Part shown: positions 47,300 to 57,176 of the stretch, piece after piece
How positions within the stretch are numbered: position 1 is the stretch's first letter
Layout: every line of letters starts with the position of its first letter
Assembly: GCA_003212885.1 (NCBI GenBank)
Contig: QCOP01000001.1
Span: forward strand, 1-64,000
Direction of reading: 5' to 3'
DNA: 64,000 nucleotides
Source of the DNA: Prochlorococcus sp. AG-432-D11
Lineage (GTDB): Bacteria > Cyanobacteriota > Cyanobacteriia > PCC-6307 > Cyanobiaceae
Made by a program: the position numbers and the translations under genes
The notes under the pieces: model-generated
The model's input: the letters and a program-made list of their open reading frames with translations, nothing else
Told to the model about the DNA's origin: nothing
Database searches by the model: none

Positions 47300-47491
47300 T
47301 CAATTAGGTATATTTGGACGTGAAATTGATGCAATTAACACAATAAAAATAATAAAACCAAAAGCTGTTAAACCTAAATGCACTAGACTCTGGCCACCTT
47401 TACGGACCATATTCTTCATTGCAAGTTTTACAAAACTTGGAGATGAAGTATTTTTCTTTATAGAAACATTTGAAGATAAATCTTTTTTCAT
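47300..47491 (-). CDS. DUF3285 single-span membrane protein, 63 aa
   Basis: A conserved cyanobacterial small protein. The core MKNMVRKGGQSLVHLGLTAFGFIIFIVLIAS combines a basic segment and one transmembrane helix. The ATG at 47491 fits the family length better than an upstream frame to 47551, which runs into prfB. It lies between prfB and ybeY in the same direction. Confidence 0.75.
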   Translation of the reverse strand: MKKDLSSNVSIKKNTSSPSFVKLAMKNMVRKGGQSLVHLGLTAFGFIIFIVLIASISRPNIPN

Positions 47492-47498
47492 AATGTAA

Positions 47499-48624
47499 TT
47501 AACGCTCTTGCAATTTTGCAGTGGCCATCTTTTGTCTGAGTAGAGACTCAATAAACAAATCTAATCCCCCATTCATTACTCCTTCAACATCTGTAGTTTC
47601 ATCGTCAGTTCGAAGGTCTTTGACCATTTGATATGGATGAAAGACATAATTTCTTATCTGATTACCCCATGCTGCTTCGACGATATCACCCCTAATATCA
47701 GCAATCTCTGCAGCCCTTTGCTCCTGCGCAATAACCAATAATTTTGCTTTTAAGAGTGCCAAAGCCTTCTCCTTATTCTGGAGTTGAGAACGTTCTTGAG
47801 TACATCTAACAGCCATACCTGTCGGAATATGCAAAATACGTACAGCTGTCTCAACCTTATTTACATTTTGGCCCCCAGCACCACCAGACCTACTAGTAGT
47901 AACTTCTAAATCCTTTTCTGGTAAATCCATTTTCACCTCACTCTCTAACTTAGGCATGACTTCTACTCCTGCAAAACTAGTTTGCCTCTTGCCATTGGCA
48001 TTAAAAGGGGAAATACGAACTAAACGATGCGTTCCTTTTTCATTCTTCAAATAACCATAAGCATAACGACCTTCAATTTCAATCGATGCACTTTTAATAC
48101 CCGCTTCTTCTCCTTCAGACATTTCACTTACCAACACCTTCATTCCATGACCCTCTGCCCATCTTGAATACATTCTTAAAAGCATCTGAGCCCAATCTTG
48201 TGCATCTGTCCCTCCAGCACCAGCATTTATAGATAAAACTGCACCTTCTTTGTCATAAGTACCACTTAACAATCGTTCCAATTCCCAAGCATCTAAATCT
48301 TGTTTCAAAGTCTTCAAACCAGACTGAGCCTCAAATAGCATTTCTTCATCAGGCTCTAATGCATATAGCTCTAAAATCGCTTCAGCGTCTTGAACTAAAG
48401 TCGTCCATTTTTCTAACTTTTTCAACTGATCTTTAATCTCATCAAGATGTTGCATTTGCATCTGTGCATCCTTAGGATTATTCCAAAGATCAGGTTGTGC
48501 AACAATCTGCTCTAGATTCAGCTGATCAGCCTTTAATTTAGCCTCGTCAAAGACAGTCCTGGGCATTGCCCAGGCGAATAGTCAATGATGAGAGTTCTCT
48601 TTTGAATTCTGTGAGATCTTGCAA
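47499..48624 (-). CDS. prfB: Peptide chain release factor 2, +1 frameshifted
   Basis: Recognises UAA and UGA stop codons. The main part has [18 protein letters not shown], the GGQ catalytic motif in [17 protein letters not shown], and the SPF anticodon-like tripeptide. The start of the standard frame is missing there: codons 1-25 lie upstream in another frame (TTG at 48624, [19 protein letters not shown]), ending CTT TGA C at 48552-48546. Skipping T48549 gives an in-frame D-E-A-K-L continuation and a product of about 374 aa, matching E. coli autoregulation at codon 26. An ATG at 48566 is only an artefact of the shift. Confidence 0.93.
48546..48561 (-). promoter_or_regulatory. prfB programmed +1 frameshift site
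   Basis: Read on the minus strand: AGGACTGTCTTTGAC, with slippery CUU, in-frame UGA stop (48549-48547) and downstream C. AGGA lies 4 nt before CUU and can act as the stimulatory Shine-Dalgarno-like sequence. Low RF2 slows termination at UGA and promotes the shift to GAC, an autoregulatory loop known from E. coli. Confidence 0.9.
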
Positions 48625-48703
48625 TTTAAATCATCCAATTCTCTACTTTCAAAATATTAGCGATCAACTTCTAATAAAATAAATTCATTAAGAAAAATAC
48701 CTA

Positions 48704-48958
48704 ATGTCAAAAGTTGAGATCTACACTTGGCGCTTTTGTCCTTTCTGCATAAGAGCAAAATCACTGCTAAACCAAAAAGGGGTTCAATACGCAGAATACG
48801 CAATAGATGGCAACAATGATGCTCGTGAGAAAATGAGTATTAGAGCAGAAGGCAGAACTACGGTACCTCAAATTTTCATAAATGATCAAGGTATTGGTGG
48901 GTGTGATGAGCTTTATGAGCTCGAAAGCAATAACCAACTAGATAAGCTTCTAACTTAA
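48704..48958 (+). CDS. grxC: Glutaredoxin (GrxC type)
   Basis: A small thiol-disulfide oxidoreductase using glutathione. The dithiol CPFC (Cys12, Cys15), the TVPQIFIND cis-Pro region and GGCDELYEL are present in 84 residues. It directly precedes gshB (9 bp), a sensible pairing of glutathione use and synthesis. Confidence 0.96.
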   Translation: MSKVEIYTWRFCPFCIRAKSLLNQKGVQYAEYAIDGNNDAREKMSIRAEGRTTVPQIFINDQGIGGCDELYELESNNQLDKLLT

Positions 48959-48967
48959 TACCAAACA

Positions 48968-49894
48968 ATGAAACATCTATTTATTATCGATCCAATTCGC
49001 TTAATCAAGCCAACTAAAGATTCTTCTGCTGCACTAATGCAAGCAGCCCAAAGAGCCTCGATTGACATATGGGTATGCCTTGATTCTGATCTTCAAGCAC
49101 TTGGGAATCAGGCAAGCGTAACCGCTCAAAAAGCGATCCCTGAGCCATGGATTACACTGAACGATCCTCAAAACTATTTACTAAAAGAATTCGACTGCAT
49201 TTGGATGCGTAAAGATCCACCTGTAGACGAAGCCTTTTTATATGCAACTCACCTTCTAGAAGTAGCTGAACGCAATGGTGTTTTAGTCCTAAATAAACCA
49301 TCTTCATTAAGAGCATGGAATGAAAAATTAGGCGCCCTAAGGTTTAGTCATTTAATGTCACCCACTATTGTTGCTAGCAGAGTAAAAGAACTAACATTGT
49401 TTGCAAAAACTCATGGCGAAGTAGTTATAAAACCATTAGGGGGCAAAGGGGGACAGGGTGTAATACGTATATCAAGTTCCGAACCAGGATTACAAGCATT
49501 AATAGAACTAGTAACATCACAAGAACAAATGCCTGTGATGATGCAAAAGTATTTGACAGAAGTTGAAAATGGAGATAAACGCATCTTGTTAGTTAACGGA
49601 AAGCCATTAGGTGCAATAAATAGACGGCCCAAACCTGGAGACTTCCGCAGTAATCTTGCTCTTGGTGGAACGCCAGAAGCAACTGACTTATCAAATCAAG
49701 AATTAGAGATATGTGAGTGCCTTGCACCTTCGTTAATAAAAGAAGGTCTATTCTTTGTAGGTATTGATGTTATTGGAGGAATGTTAAGTGAAATAAATGT
49801 CACAAGTCCAACAGGAATAAGAGAAGTTGAGGGTTTGATGAAAGTCCAACTTGCTGATCAAGTGATTCAAAGTCTATTAAAAACCTTTTTTTGA
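48968..49894 (+). CDS. gshB: Glutathione synthetase
   Basis: Adds glycine to gamma-glutamylcysteine. The ATP-grasp fold shows [37 protein letters not shown] and [14 protein letters not shown]. The 308-residue length is normal. Serves GloA, the glutathionyl-hydroquinone reductase-like enzyme and GrxC encoded in this window. Convergent overlap with menF. Confidence 0.96.
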   Translation: MKHLFIIDPIRLIKPTKDSSAALMQAAQRASIDIWVCLDSDLQALGNQASVTAQKAIPEPWITLNDPQNYLLKEFDCIWMRKDPPVDEAFLYATHLLEVAERNGVLVLNKPSSLRAWNEKLGALRFSHLMSPTIVASRVKELTLFAKTHGEVVIKPLGGKGGQGVIRISSSEPGLQALIELVTSQEQMPVMMQKYLTEVENGDKRILLVNGKPLGAINRRPKPGDFRSNLALGGTPEATDLSNQELEICECLAPSLIKEGLFFVGIDVIGGMLSEINVTSPTGIREVEGLMKVQLADQVIQSLLKTFF

Positions 49895-51286
49895 TATTTC
49901 TTCTTTCCCACGAGTAGATAATTGAGTCGCCAAAACATCTAACTTCAATCCAACTTCCCTGATTTCATCGTCAACATTAGACCCATCGACAATTCCAGCA
50001 CCAGCGAATAAATCAAGCCTCTTTCCACAAGCAGACCCACAACGAATAGCTACTCTAAATTCAGCGTCACCTTCACTATCAACCCATCCAATTGGAGCAG
50101 CATAGGCATTCCTATTAAACGACTCCAATGTCCTTATCCAATTCATAGCTTCCTTACAAGGCAATCCTGCGACTGCTGGAGTGGGATGTAGTGTATTCAC
50201 TAAACCAAGTGGAGAGCATTTTTGAACTCTACTTCTAATAGGTGTATGTAAATGAATTAACTCTCCATATTTAACGATAGTAGGTTTATCTTTAAACATA
50301 GGGTTAAGACCATGCCTTCTCAATTTCCCAGAAATTGAAGTCACTACCAACTGATGTTCCCTCAAATCCTTAAGTGACTTTAATAAATTACAACCATTAT
50401 CACCCTTCTTTGCAGTACCTGCCAAAGCATCACTTTCCAAAACATCATCTCTCACACTAATTAATCTTTCTGGAGATGCTCCAAAAAAAGATTCCTCTTT
50501 ACATCTATTCCACATAAATCTACAACTTCCTCTTTGATATCTACGTAGATTAAACAAAAGCTTTGTTGGTGAGATAGCTTTGTCAAGCTCAATCGATTGC
50601 TTAACCGCAAGTACAATTTTAGTGAGTTGGCCAGAACTTACTAAATCAATACCCTTACCTAAAGTCACCTCAAAACTTTTTATCCAATCAGAAGTGTTTA
50701 ATATGGAGAATTCATCTTTATGAGTCATTAATAGATTATTTGTATCTAAATTCATCAAGTTTTCGCGCATTAACCACAATTGTTCAACAAAGTCTCTAAC
50801 ACCTGATTTGTCTATGACAGAAGAATTTAATCGCAACCATCCCTGACCTTTAGAAGACGTAAACTGCCACTTTGGAAGAACCGCCTGAACAGCAGGCGAA
50901 GATTTATTTTCGGGAATGTATTGGTATGGATGTTCAAAAAATGTAAACGCAAATAAAACTTTTGGTTTAGCTTGTGATGGAACATCAATAGAGCAATCAA
51001 CTAATTTAGATAAAGTAAAATCACTAAACCTTTGCGCCAGATCAAACCTTTTATGACCAACCATCTCAAAATTTTGGCATTGTCCTGTAGCTGCAAAACA
51101 TAAGCCTGGAGACATATCCCAAAGGAATTTAAATTGATTATCTTCAGACAAGGTATCTAAACAAGCCAAGGGATCTAAACCATTTACAGGCAAGGCCATG
51201 CTCAATACACTTTGATCTGTACCTCTTTCAGACCAAGACTGCAAAGAGGTATTTAAAATTTCACTGAAAATACTTCTCATTTTCAT
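49877..51286 (-). CDS. menF: Isochorismate synthase
   Basis: Converts chorismate to isochorismate, the entry to phylloquinone. A chorismate-binding fold with [10 protein letters not shown], the Mg/substrate Glu-rich [17 protein letters not shown], and [13 protein letters not shown] is clear. Length 469. It is transcribed divergently from menA-menC-menE; the N-terminal Met at 51280 is an alternative start. Confidence 0.93.
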   Translation of the reverse strand: MKMRSIFSEILNTSLQSWSERGTDQSVLSMALPVNGLDPLACLDTLSEDNQFKFLWDMSPGLCFAATGQCQNFEMVGHKRFDLAQRFSDFTLSKLVDCSIDVPSQAKPKVLFAFTFFEHPYQYIPENKSSPAVQAVLPKWQFTSSKGQGWLRLNSSVIDKSGVRDFVEQLWLMRENLMNLDTNNLLMTHKDEFSILNTSDWIKSFEVTLGKGIDLVSSGQLTKIVLAVKQSIELDKAISPTKLLFNLRRYQRGSCRFMWNRCKEESFFGASPERLISVRDDVLESDALAGTAKKGDNGCNLLKSLKDLREHQLVVTSISGKLRRHGLNPMFKDKPTIVKYGELIHLHTPIRSRVQKCSPLGLVNTLHPTPAVAGLPCKEAMNWIRTLESFNRNAYAAPIGWVDSEGDAEFRVAIRCGSACGKRLDLFAGAGIVDGSNVDDEIREVGLKLDVLATQLSTRGKEEISKKGF

Positions 51287-51365
51287 GCAAAATTAGACAC
51301 AGATCAAAGGCCGTGATCAAATGTATAAATCGTTACTCAGGTTAATCGGACAGAAACAAAAACTC

Positions 51366-52337
51366 ATGGAAGATCAAAATGCTGTTGCATCACTTCACTC
51401 CTTAAAAAAAAGAAACAAACATCTTTGGAGAAAAGCAATTAAATGGCCTCTGTACTCAGTCGCTGTCATGCCAATCGTTTTAGCATCATGTTGGAAAATA
51501 GGGATGCAACAGAATATCCATTTTGGTCAACTTATAGGATTTCTTATTGCATCGGTTCTACTGTTGATTTGGGAAAATTTAACCAATGATCTTTTCGATG
51601 CAGAAACAGGTGTAGATCAATTTAAATTTCATTCCATAGTCGCTTTAACTGGTCAAAAAGCATTAATCAAGAACCTGGCAAATTTATCTCTCTCAATAGG
51701 TCTTTCTTTAATGCTCTATTTAGCTCTCAGAAGCCATCTTTCGGTAATCGTTTTAGTTATCGGATGTTGCGCCTTAGGCTATCTATACCAAGGCCCTCCG
51801 TTTCGATTAGGATATAAAGGTATAGGCGAACCTCTCTGCTGGGTTGCATTCGGACCTTTAGGAACAGCAGCAGCTTTAATGGTTCTATCTGAACCTGAAA
51901 ACGCTTTAACAAGAATACCCTGGGAAACAGCAACTCTTCTAGGGGCAGGTCCAGCTCTTGCAACAACACTAGTTCTATTTTGCTCACACTTTCATCAAGT
52001 AAATGATGACAAACAACATGGAAAAAAAACTTTATTAGTCAGATTAGGAACCAAGAAAGCCGCAAAACTTGTACCCTGGATTATTGGTATGTGCTTTCTT
52101 CTAGAATTGACTCCAGTTGTTTTTGGCTTTTTACCACCAACAACCATTTTCTGTCTAGCAGGCTTACCTTCAGCCTTCTCACTAATCCGCTTGCTCAAGA
52201 AAAACTATAACCATCCAAAATTGATTAGCGAAAGTAAGTTCTTGGCTTTACGTTTCCAAACTCTGAATACTCTTGGGATGAGTATTGGAATTGCAATTTC
52301 TCCAATACTTGGCCTGAATGTAATAGAGTCTTTCTAG
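51366..52337 (+). CDS. menA: 1,4-dihydroxy-2-naphthoate phytyltransferase
   Basis: Attaches the phytyl tail to DHNA in the membrane during phylloquinone synthesis. A UbiA-type prenyltransferase with eight or so helices and Asp-rich motif LTNDLFDAETGVDQ, plus the second motif NDDKQHGKKTLLVRLG. I prefer the ATG at 51366 (MEDQNAVASL), which leaves room for a promoter; an ATG at 51321 would add 15 residues and leave only 34 bp to menF. Confidence 0.92.
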   Translation: MEDQNAVASLHSLKKRNKHLWRKAIKWPLYSVAVMPIVLASCWKIGMQQNIHFGQLIGFLIASVLLLIWENLTNDLFDAETGVDQFKFHSIVALTGQKALIKNLANLSLSIGLSLMLYLALRSHLSVIVLVIGCCALGYLYQGPPFRLGYKGIGEPLCWVAFGPLGTAAALMVLSEPENALTRIPWETATLLGAGPALATTLVLFCSHFHQVNDDKQHGKKTLLVRLGTKKAAKLVPWIIGMCFLLELTPVVFGFLPPTTIFCLAGLPSAFSLIRLLKKNYNHPKLISESKFLALRFQTLNTLGMSIGIAISPILGLNVIESF

Positions 52338-52343
52338 AGTTTT

Positions 52344-53312
52344 ATGCTATTAAATTTTCAAAAAAAATTCTATACATTTAAGTTACCTAAATCTATAATC
52401 ACATCACAGGGTAGGCTTCAGGAGAGAAAAGGTTGGTTATTACAAATTCAAGATTCAGATAGTCGAATAGGTTGGGGAGAAGTATCACCTTTCGATGAAT
52501 CTGAATTAAGTGATTGTAGAACAATTTTGCAAGAGCTTAATGCATCTATAGATCGTTCGTTGTTAGAAATAAAAATGTCAACCTGGCCGAATTGCCTTAA
52601 TTTTGGCATAGGTGCTGCCTTAGCGGAAATAGATGGATTAGTCGGAAACTACTCACATCAACCATGGCTGACAAAAGCTAAAACTGCCTACTTGTTACCA
52701 TCAAATGACTCTTTAATTCCATTTCTAGATTCAATAATAATCAAGAACGAGAACAATCCATCAGATATTACAATTAAATGGAAAGTTGCGATTCACCCTG
52801 AAGAAATAGAAAGATATTTATTCAAAGAGATCAGCAAACGACTACCCAATAATAGTCGTTTAAGATTAGATGCTAATGGAGGCTGGAATTTTCAACAAGC
52901 CACTTCCTGGGTTGACTTGTTAAAAGACGAACCGAAGCTTGAATGGTTAGAACAACCTTTAGGGTCAAAAGATTTAGATGGTCTAACACAATTATCAAAA
53001 AGATTACCAATTGCATTAGATGAGTCACTTCTTGATAATCCTTCTCTTATTAACACCTGGAAAGATTGGCAAGTTCGAAGACCTATTCTAGAGGGTGATC
53101 CAAGGAAATTGCTCAAAGAATTGACTGATGGGAAAACGCAAATAACTATTAGCACATCTTTCGAAACAGGTATCGGTATGAGGTGGAATTATCATCTAGC
53201 AGCAATCCAACAAAAAAGTTCAACTCCAACAGCCGCTGGTCTCGCACCAAGTTGGCATCAGATAGGAGATCTATTTAACAATAATCCAGAAATAGTATGG
53301 AGGGCTGTATGA
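52344..53312 (+). CDS. menC: o-Succinylbenzoate synthase, divergent
   Basis: An enolase-superfamily enzyme that dehydrates SHCHC to o-succinylbenzoate. The KxK base (K145-W-K147), metal ligands Asp176 (RLDANGG), Glu203 (LEQPL) and Asp226 (IALDES) and the C-terminal ISTSFETGIG are present. The position aligned with E. coli Lys235 (VIKP) is Arg246 in VRRP, so the second active-site lysine seems replaced. Starts 6 bp after menA and overlaps menE by ATGA. Confidence 0.9.
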   Translation: MLLNFQKKFYTFKLPKSIITSQGRLQERKGWLLQIQDSDSRIGWGEVSPFDESELSDCRTILQELNASIDRSLLEIKMSTWPNCLNFGIGAALAEIDGLVGNYSHQPWLTKAKTAYLLPSNDSLIPFLDSIIIKNENNPSDITIKWKVAIHPEEIERYLFKEISKRLPNNSRLRLDANGGWNFQQATSWVDLLKDEPKLEWLEQPLGSKDLDGLTQLSKRLPIALDESLLDNPSLINTWKDWQVRRPILEGDPRKLLKELTDGKTQITISTSFETGIGMRWNYHLAAIQQKSSTPTAAGLAPSWHQIGDLFNNNPEIVWRAV

Positions 53313-54559
53313 AAAGAGTACATTTGATTACTTATGAAACGGATCAAGTTGATAAAGCACTAAAAAAAATTACATCTCTCTTAGGAAATTTTGCATGGAT
53401 TAATATTCAAGACCCAAAAGATAGAGAAGATAACCAGAACAATTTATTGTTAGAAAGCGATCTACCCAAAGAACCAGGCTTCATTATCCGTAGTGGTGGT
53501 AGTAATTCTAGACCACATCAATGTCTGCAAAGTTTGCGTAATCTCACTCAATCAGCAAAAGCTACAGGAGAATGGCTTAGGCGCAATGGTATTGAACCAC
53601 ATAATTGTCATATCTTTAATCCTCTACCTATTCATCACATAAGTGGACTGATGCCTTGGTGGAGAAGTAAATGCTGGAAGACAAATCATACAGTCATACA
53701 ACCCTATTTAATGAGACATCCAGAAGATTTACAAAACACATATAAAGATGTTCTGCAACACGGATACAATATTACCTCTCTAGTACCTACTCAACTGGCT
53801 CGATTACTCAAATGTACTGAAGGGAAACAATGGTTACAAGCATTTTCAATTATATGGGTTGGAGGAGCCCCAATTTCAGAAGAATTGGCTCATCAAGCAC
53901 GACAAGCAAAAATAAATTTATCTCCTTGTTATGGATCTACTGAAACTGCTGCAATGATAAGTGCTCAATCACCAAAAGAGTTCTTAAATGGCAATTCAAC
54001 CTCAGGTTATTTACTGGAGGATATTGAAGTTAAAACTTCTAAAAATCAAGTACTGCAAGTTCGATCATCAAGATTGGCTCTAGCATTATCAAAACAAGGA
54101 ACGCCACAAAAAATTACAAATGCGCATGGCTGGTGGGAGTCTGGAGATGCTGCAAAAATAATTACAAAAAATGGGAAAAAAGAAATTAAAATAATAGGCA
54201 GAATAGATAGAGCTATAAATTCAGGAGGGGAAACAGTTTATCCAGAAAGCCTAGAATTAAAAATAACCAATTATTGTAGGGAGAATCAAGTCCCTATCAC
54301 TAAAGTACTTTTAATTACTACGAATAATGAGACGTGGGGGGAATCATTTTTTGCCTTATTACGATTCTCTAAAGAGATAAGCAAAAGTAGAAAAGAATTA
54401 TATCTAGTACAACTTAGTCATTTTACTAATAGTTGGCTACCCCAAGAGAAGCCCATAGACTGGATTGAATGCCCTGGGCTTCAAGTTAATTCAATAGGTA
54501 AGTTTGAATTAAAGAAATGGAAAACATGGCTTGAGTCTGCAAGAAATCAAAAAAAATGA
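53309..54559 (+). CDS. menE: o-Succinylbenzoate-CoA ligase, divergent
   Basis: An adenylate-forming ligase that activates o-succinylbenzoate for DHNA synthesis. Motifs kept: LPIHHISGLMPWW, VGGAPISEEL, YGSTETAAM, SGDAA, GRIDRAINSGGETVYP and a C-terminal NSIGKFELK Lys. The phosphate loop, usually TSGTTGKPK, reads RSGGSNSRPH (61-70) and lacks its Lys and Thr. The ATG at 53309 shares ATGA with the menC stop. Confidence 0.87.
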   Translation: MKRVHLITYETDQVDKALKKITSLLGNFAWINIQDPKDREDNQNNLLLESDLPKEPGFIIRSGGSNSRPHQCLQSLRNLTQSAKATGEWLRRNGIEPHNCHIFNPLPIHHISGLMPWWRSKCWKTNHTVIQPYLMRHPEDLQNTYKDVLQHGYNITSLVPTQLARLLKCTEGKQWLQAFSIIWVGGAPISEELAHQARQAKINLSPCYGSTETAAMISAQSPKEFLNGNSTSGYLLEDIEVKTSKNQVLQVRSSRLALALSKQGTPQKITNAHGWWESGDAAKIITKNGKKEIKIIGRIDRAINSGGETVYPESLELKITNYCRENQVPITKVLLITTNNETWGESFFALLRFSKEISKSRKELYLVQLSHFTNSWLPQEKPIDWIECPGLQVNSIGKFELKKWKTWLESARNQKK

Positions 54560-54573
54560 TTTTCGAGACAATC

Positions 54574-55023
54574 TCATGTATGCTCTGATTCAGCCAACCA
54601 CGTTGATAATGGTAATGGCAAACTACACCGTTGACGATTAACCGAATCAATCGAGAAATGCTTTACGCAAACCAATGCAACTCGTTTGTGTTTAGATTGA
54701 AAGATTACTTTCAATTCAAAACTTGAAGAATCAATCTTCTTTGGACATAATTCAACATCTAAACAATCTCCAACATAAATTGGTAAATAAAATTCTGCCG
54801 AGCAATGAACAATGGGCAGCAAAGAAGCTAATCTTGGGGCACCCTCATGACTAGTAGGGAAAATTTCTAACACATTAATTCCGAAAGTTTGAAGACTTTC
54901 TTCCCAAGCCTCATGGGACCATCTAAAAAGCTGATAAAAGTGGATCACGCCAGCAGCATCAGTATCTCCAAAGCGAGCTATTCGCTTAAGATTAAGCCAT
55001 TTCTTTATAAGGCGATCAGACAC
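54574..55023 (-). CDS. Hotdog-fold thioesterase, probable DHNA-CoA hydrolase
   Basis: A 4HBT-type hotdog protein of 149 residues. RFGDTDAAGVIHFYQLFRWSHEAWEESL contains the catalytic Asp loop (DTDAAGV) of 4-hydroxybenzoyl-CoA thioesterases; in Synechocystis the homologue hydrolyses DHNA-CoA for phylloquinone. The convergent position to menE supports the same role. Starts with GTG at 55023, 3 bp after ndhH ends. Confidence 0.85.
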   Translation of the reverse strand: MSDRLIKKWLNLKRIARFGDTDAAGVIHFYQLFRWSHEAWEESLQTFGINVLEIFPTSHEGAPRLASLLPIVHCSAEFYLPIYVGDCLDVELCPKKIDSSSFELKVIFQSKHKRVALVCVKHFSIDSVNRQRCSLPLPLSTWLAESEHT

Positions 55024-55026
55024 AAT

Positions 55027-56211
55027 TCACCTATCAACTGATCCCATAATGACGTCTATTGAGCCAAGGATTGCCATAATGTCTGCCACTTTTGCGCCTT
55101 TTAGTATATGAGGCAAAATCTGCAAATTATTTGAATCAGCAGCACGAATCTTAAACCTCCAAGGAGTAACATCATTATTCCCCTGAATAAATACTCCAAT
55201 TTCTCCTTTTCCAGACTCCAATCGCGTATAAAGTTCGCCTTTTGGAATTTTAAAGGTTGGCGCAACTTTTTTTGCTAGGTATTGAAAGTCAAAGCCATTA
55301 AACAAACAAGATTTCCCTTCTGCTATTTTGGAAGCCTCAATATTTTCTGTAGGTCCACCAGGAATCATGTCACAGGCTTGATATAAAATTTTCAAAGATT
55401 GTCGCATCTCCTCGATTCGTACCCTATAGCGGGCAAAACAATCACCCTCTTGCTCAGATGCAATGCTCCAATCAAAGTCGTCATAACACTCATAATGATC
55501 TACTTTTCTCAAGTCCCACTTCACACCTGAAGCTCTTAACATGGGTCCTGAAAGACTCCAGTTAATCGCTTGCTCCCTATCAATAACACCCAACCCCTCA
55601 ATACGTCTACGAAAAATAGGATTATTAGTGATTAGCTTTTCATATTCGTCAATTTTTGGTCCAAACCAATCACAAAAATCTTTGCATTTCTCCAGCCAAC
55701 CCCTTGGCAAATCACAGGCAACTCCACCAATACGAAAATAATTGTTGTTAATCAATCTTTGGCCTGTGGCTGCTTCCCAAAGGTCATAAATCATCTCTCG
55801 TTCTCTAAAAATATAGAAAAAAGGAGTTTGTGCACCTACATCTGCCAAAAAAGGACCCAACCAAAGCAAATGATTTGCAATTCTATTGAGCTCTAGCATC
55901 AAAATTCGTATATAACTTGCCCTTTTGGGAACAGCGATATTTGCTAAACGTTCTGGAGCATTGACCACAATTGCTTCGTAGAACATTCCAGCTGCATAAT
56001 CCATACGACTGACATAAGGAACAAACATGACATTTGTTCTGTTTTCAGCAATTTTCTCCATCCCCCGATGGAGGTATCCAATTACTGGTTCACAATCAAC
56101 AACATCTTCACCATCTAGTGTTACTACTAAACGTAAAACACCGTGCATGGAAGGATGATGGGGCCCAAAGTTCACCACCATTGGCTCTGTACGCGTTTCG
56201 AGTTGCGACAT
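55027..56211 (-). CDS. ndhH: NDH-1 subunit H (49-kDa type)
   Basis: A peripheral-arm quinone-site subunit of the cyanobacterial NAD(P)H dehydrogenase-like complex, which takes electrons from ferredoxin for cyclic flow and respiration. [25 protein letters not shown] and the C-terminal [18 protein letters not shown] are highly conserved. Length 394. Other ndh genes are not in this window. Confidence 0.97.
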   Translation of the reverse strand: MSQLETRTEPMVVNFGPHHPSMHGVLRLVVTLDGEDVVDCEPVIGYLHRGMEKIAENRTNVMFVPYVSRMDYAAGMFYEAIVVNAPERLANIAVPKRASYIRILMLELNRIANHLLWLGPFLADVGAQTPFFYIFREREMIYDLWEAATGQRLINNNYFRIGGVACDLPRGWLEKCKDFCDWFGPKIDEYEKLITNNPIFRRRIEGLGVIDREQAINWSLSGPMLRASGVKWDLRKVDHYECYDDFDWSIASEQEGDCFARYRVRIEEMRQSLKILYQACDMIPGGPTENIEASKIAEGKSCLFNGFDFQYLAKKVAPTFKIPKGELYTRLESGKGEIGVFIQGNNDVTPWRFKIRAADSNNLQILPHILKGAKVADIMAILGSIDVIMGSVDR

Positions 56212-56257
56212 TGGGCCTTTACTTACATATGTACATTTTAGATACTAATTAGTTCTC

Positions 56258-57166
56258 ATGAAAGAAGAATCTAAAATTGGCAATTATCAATTCAACCATG
56301 TGCCGGTATTAGCTGATGAATTACTGCAAGCAATAAAGCAGCTCACAGAAGAACATTGCCCAGATTTTTCAATGATTGATGCAACAATAGGCGGAGGCGG
56401 ACATTCAAAGCTCATTTTGAGCGAATTCCCAAGGTTATCTTTAACAGGTCTTGATCAAGACCCTGAAGCAATACAGGCTGCATCTGAAAGACTAAAAAAC
56501 TTTTCTCCAAGAACCAAATTTTTTGAAACAAATTTTGCTGATTTCACACCTCAAGCACAAACAGAAATCGTTTTTGCCGATTTAGGTGTTAGTAGTCCTC
56601 AAATCGATCAAGCATCACGGGGATTTAGTTTTCGACTAGATGGACCAATCGATATGCGAATGTCACCATCAATCAAAATTACAGCTGCTGAACTATTAAG
56701 TAGTCTTAATGAAAATGATTTAGCGAATTTAATTTATAATTATGGTGATGAAAGATTTTCTCGAAGAATTGCAAGAAAAATCAAAAATGATCTTTTAACT
56801 TGTGGGCCTTATAAAAACACTGCTGCCTTAGCCTATGCAATAGCAGGATGCTATCCAAAAAGAATGCGTTATGCCAAAATCCATCCTGCCACAAGAACAT
56901 TTCAAGCCCTTCGCATAGCAGTGAATAATGAAATCAATATCCTCAAAGAATTTTTAAATAAAGCGCCTAATTGGTTAAAACCAGGAGGTATTCTTGTAAT
57001 AATAAGTTTTCATTCTTTAGAAGATAGAGAAGTCAAAATATCATTCAATGAAGATAAAAGATTACAAAAAATTACTCGTAAGCCTATTCAAGCGAGTCAA
57101 CAAGAAATAGAAAAGAACCCAAGAAGTCGAAGTGCTAAGTTAAGAATCGCTAGAAAATTATTATAA
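56258..57166 (+). CDS. rsmH: 16S rRNA m4C1402 methyltransferase RsmH
   Basis: Methylates C1402 of 16S rRNA with SAM. HVPVLADELL, DATIGGGGHSKLIL and LGVSSPQIDQASRGFSF are signatures; MRMSPS and HPATRTFQALRI are also typical. Length 302. In many bacteria this gene starts the dcw cluster; here it stands alone. Confidence 0.95.
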   Translation: MKEESKIGNYQFNHVPVLADELLQAIKQLTEEHCPDFSMIDATIGGGGHSKLILSEFPRLSLTGLDQDPEAIQAASERLKNFSPRTKFFETNFADFTPQAQTEIVFADLGVSSPQIDQASRGFSFRLDGPIDMRMSPSIKITAAELLSSLNENDLANLIYNYGDERFSRRIARKIKNDLLTCGPYKNTAALAYAIAGCYPKRMRYAKIHPATRTFQALRIAVNNEINILKEFLNKAPNWLKPGGILVIISFHSLEDREVKISFNEDKRLQKITRKPIQASQQEIEKNPRSRSAKLRIARKLL

Positions 57167-57176
57167 ATTTAATTGC

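Noticed and set aside
48566-48568. ATG as the prfB start codon
   Set aside because: The following five codons match nothing in RF2, while the upstream frame plus frameshift reproduces the expected N-terminus.
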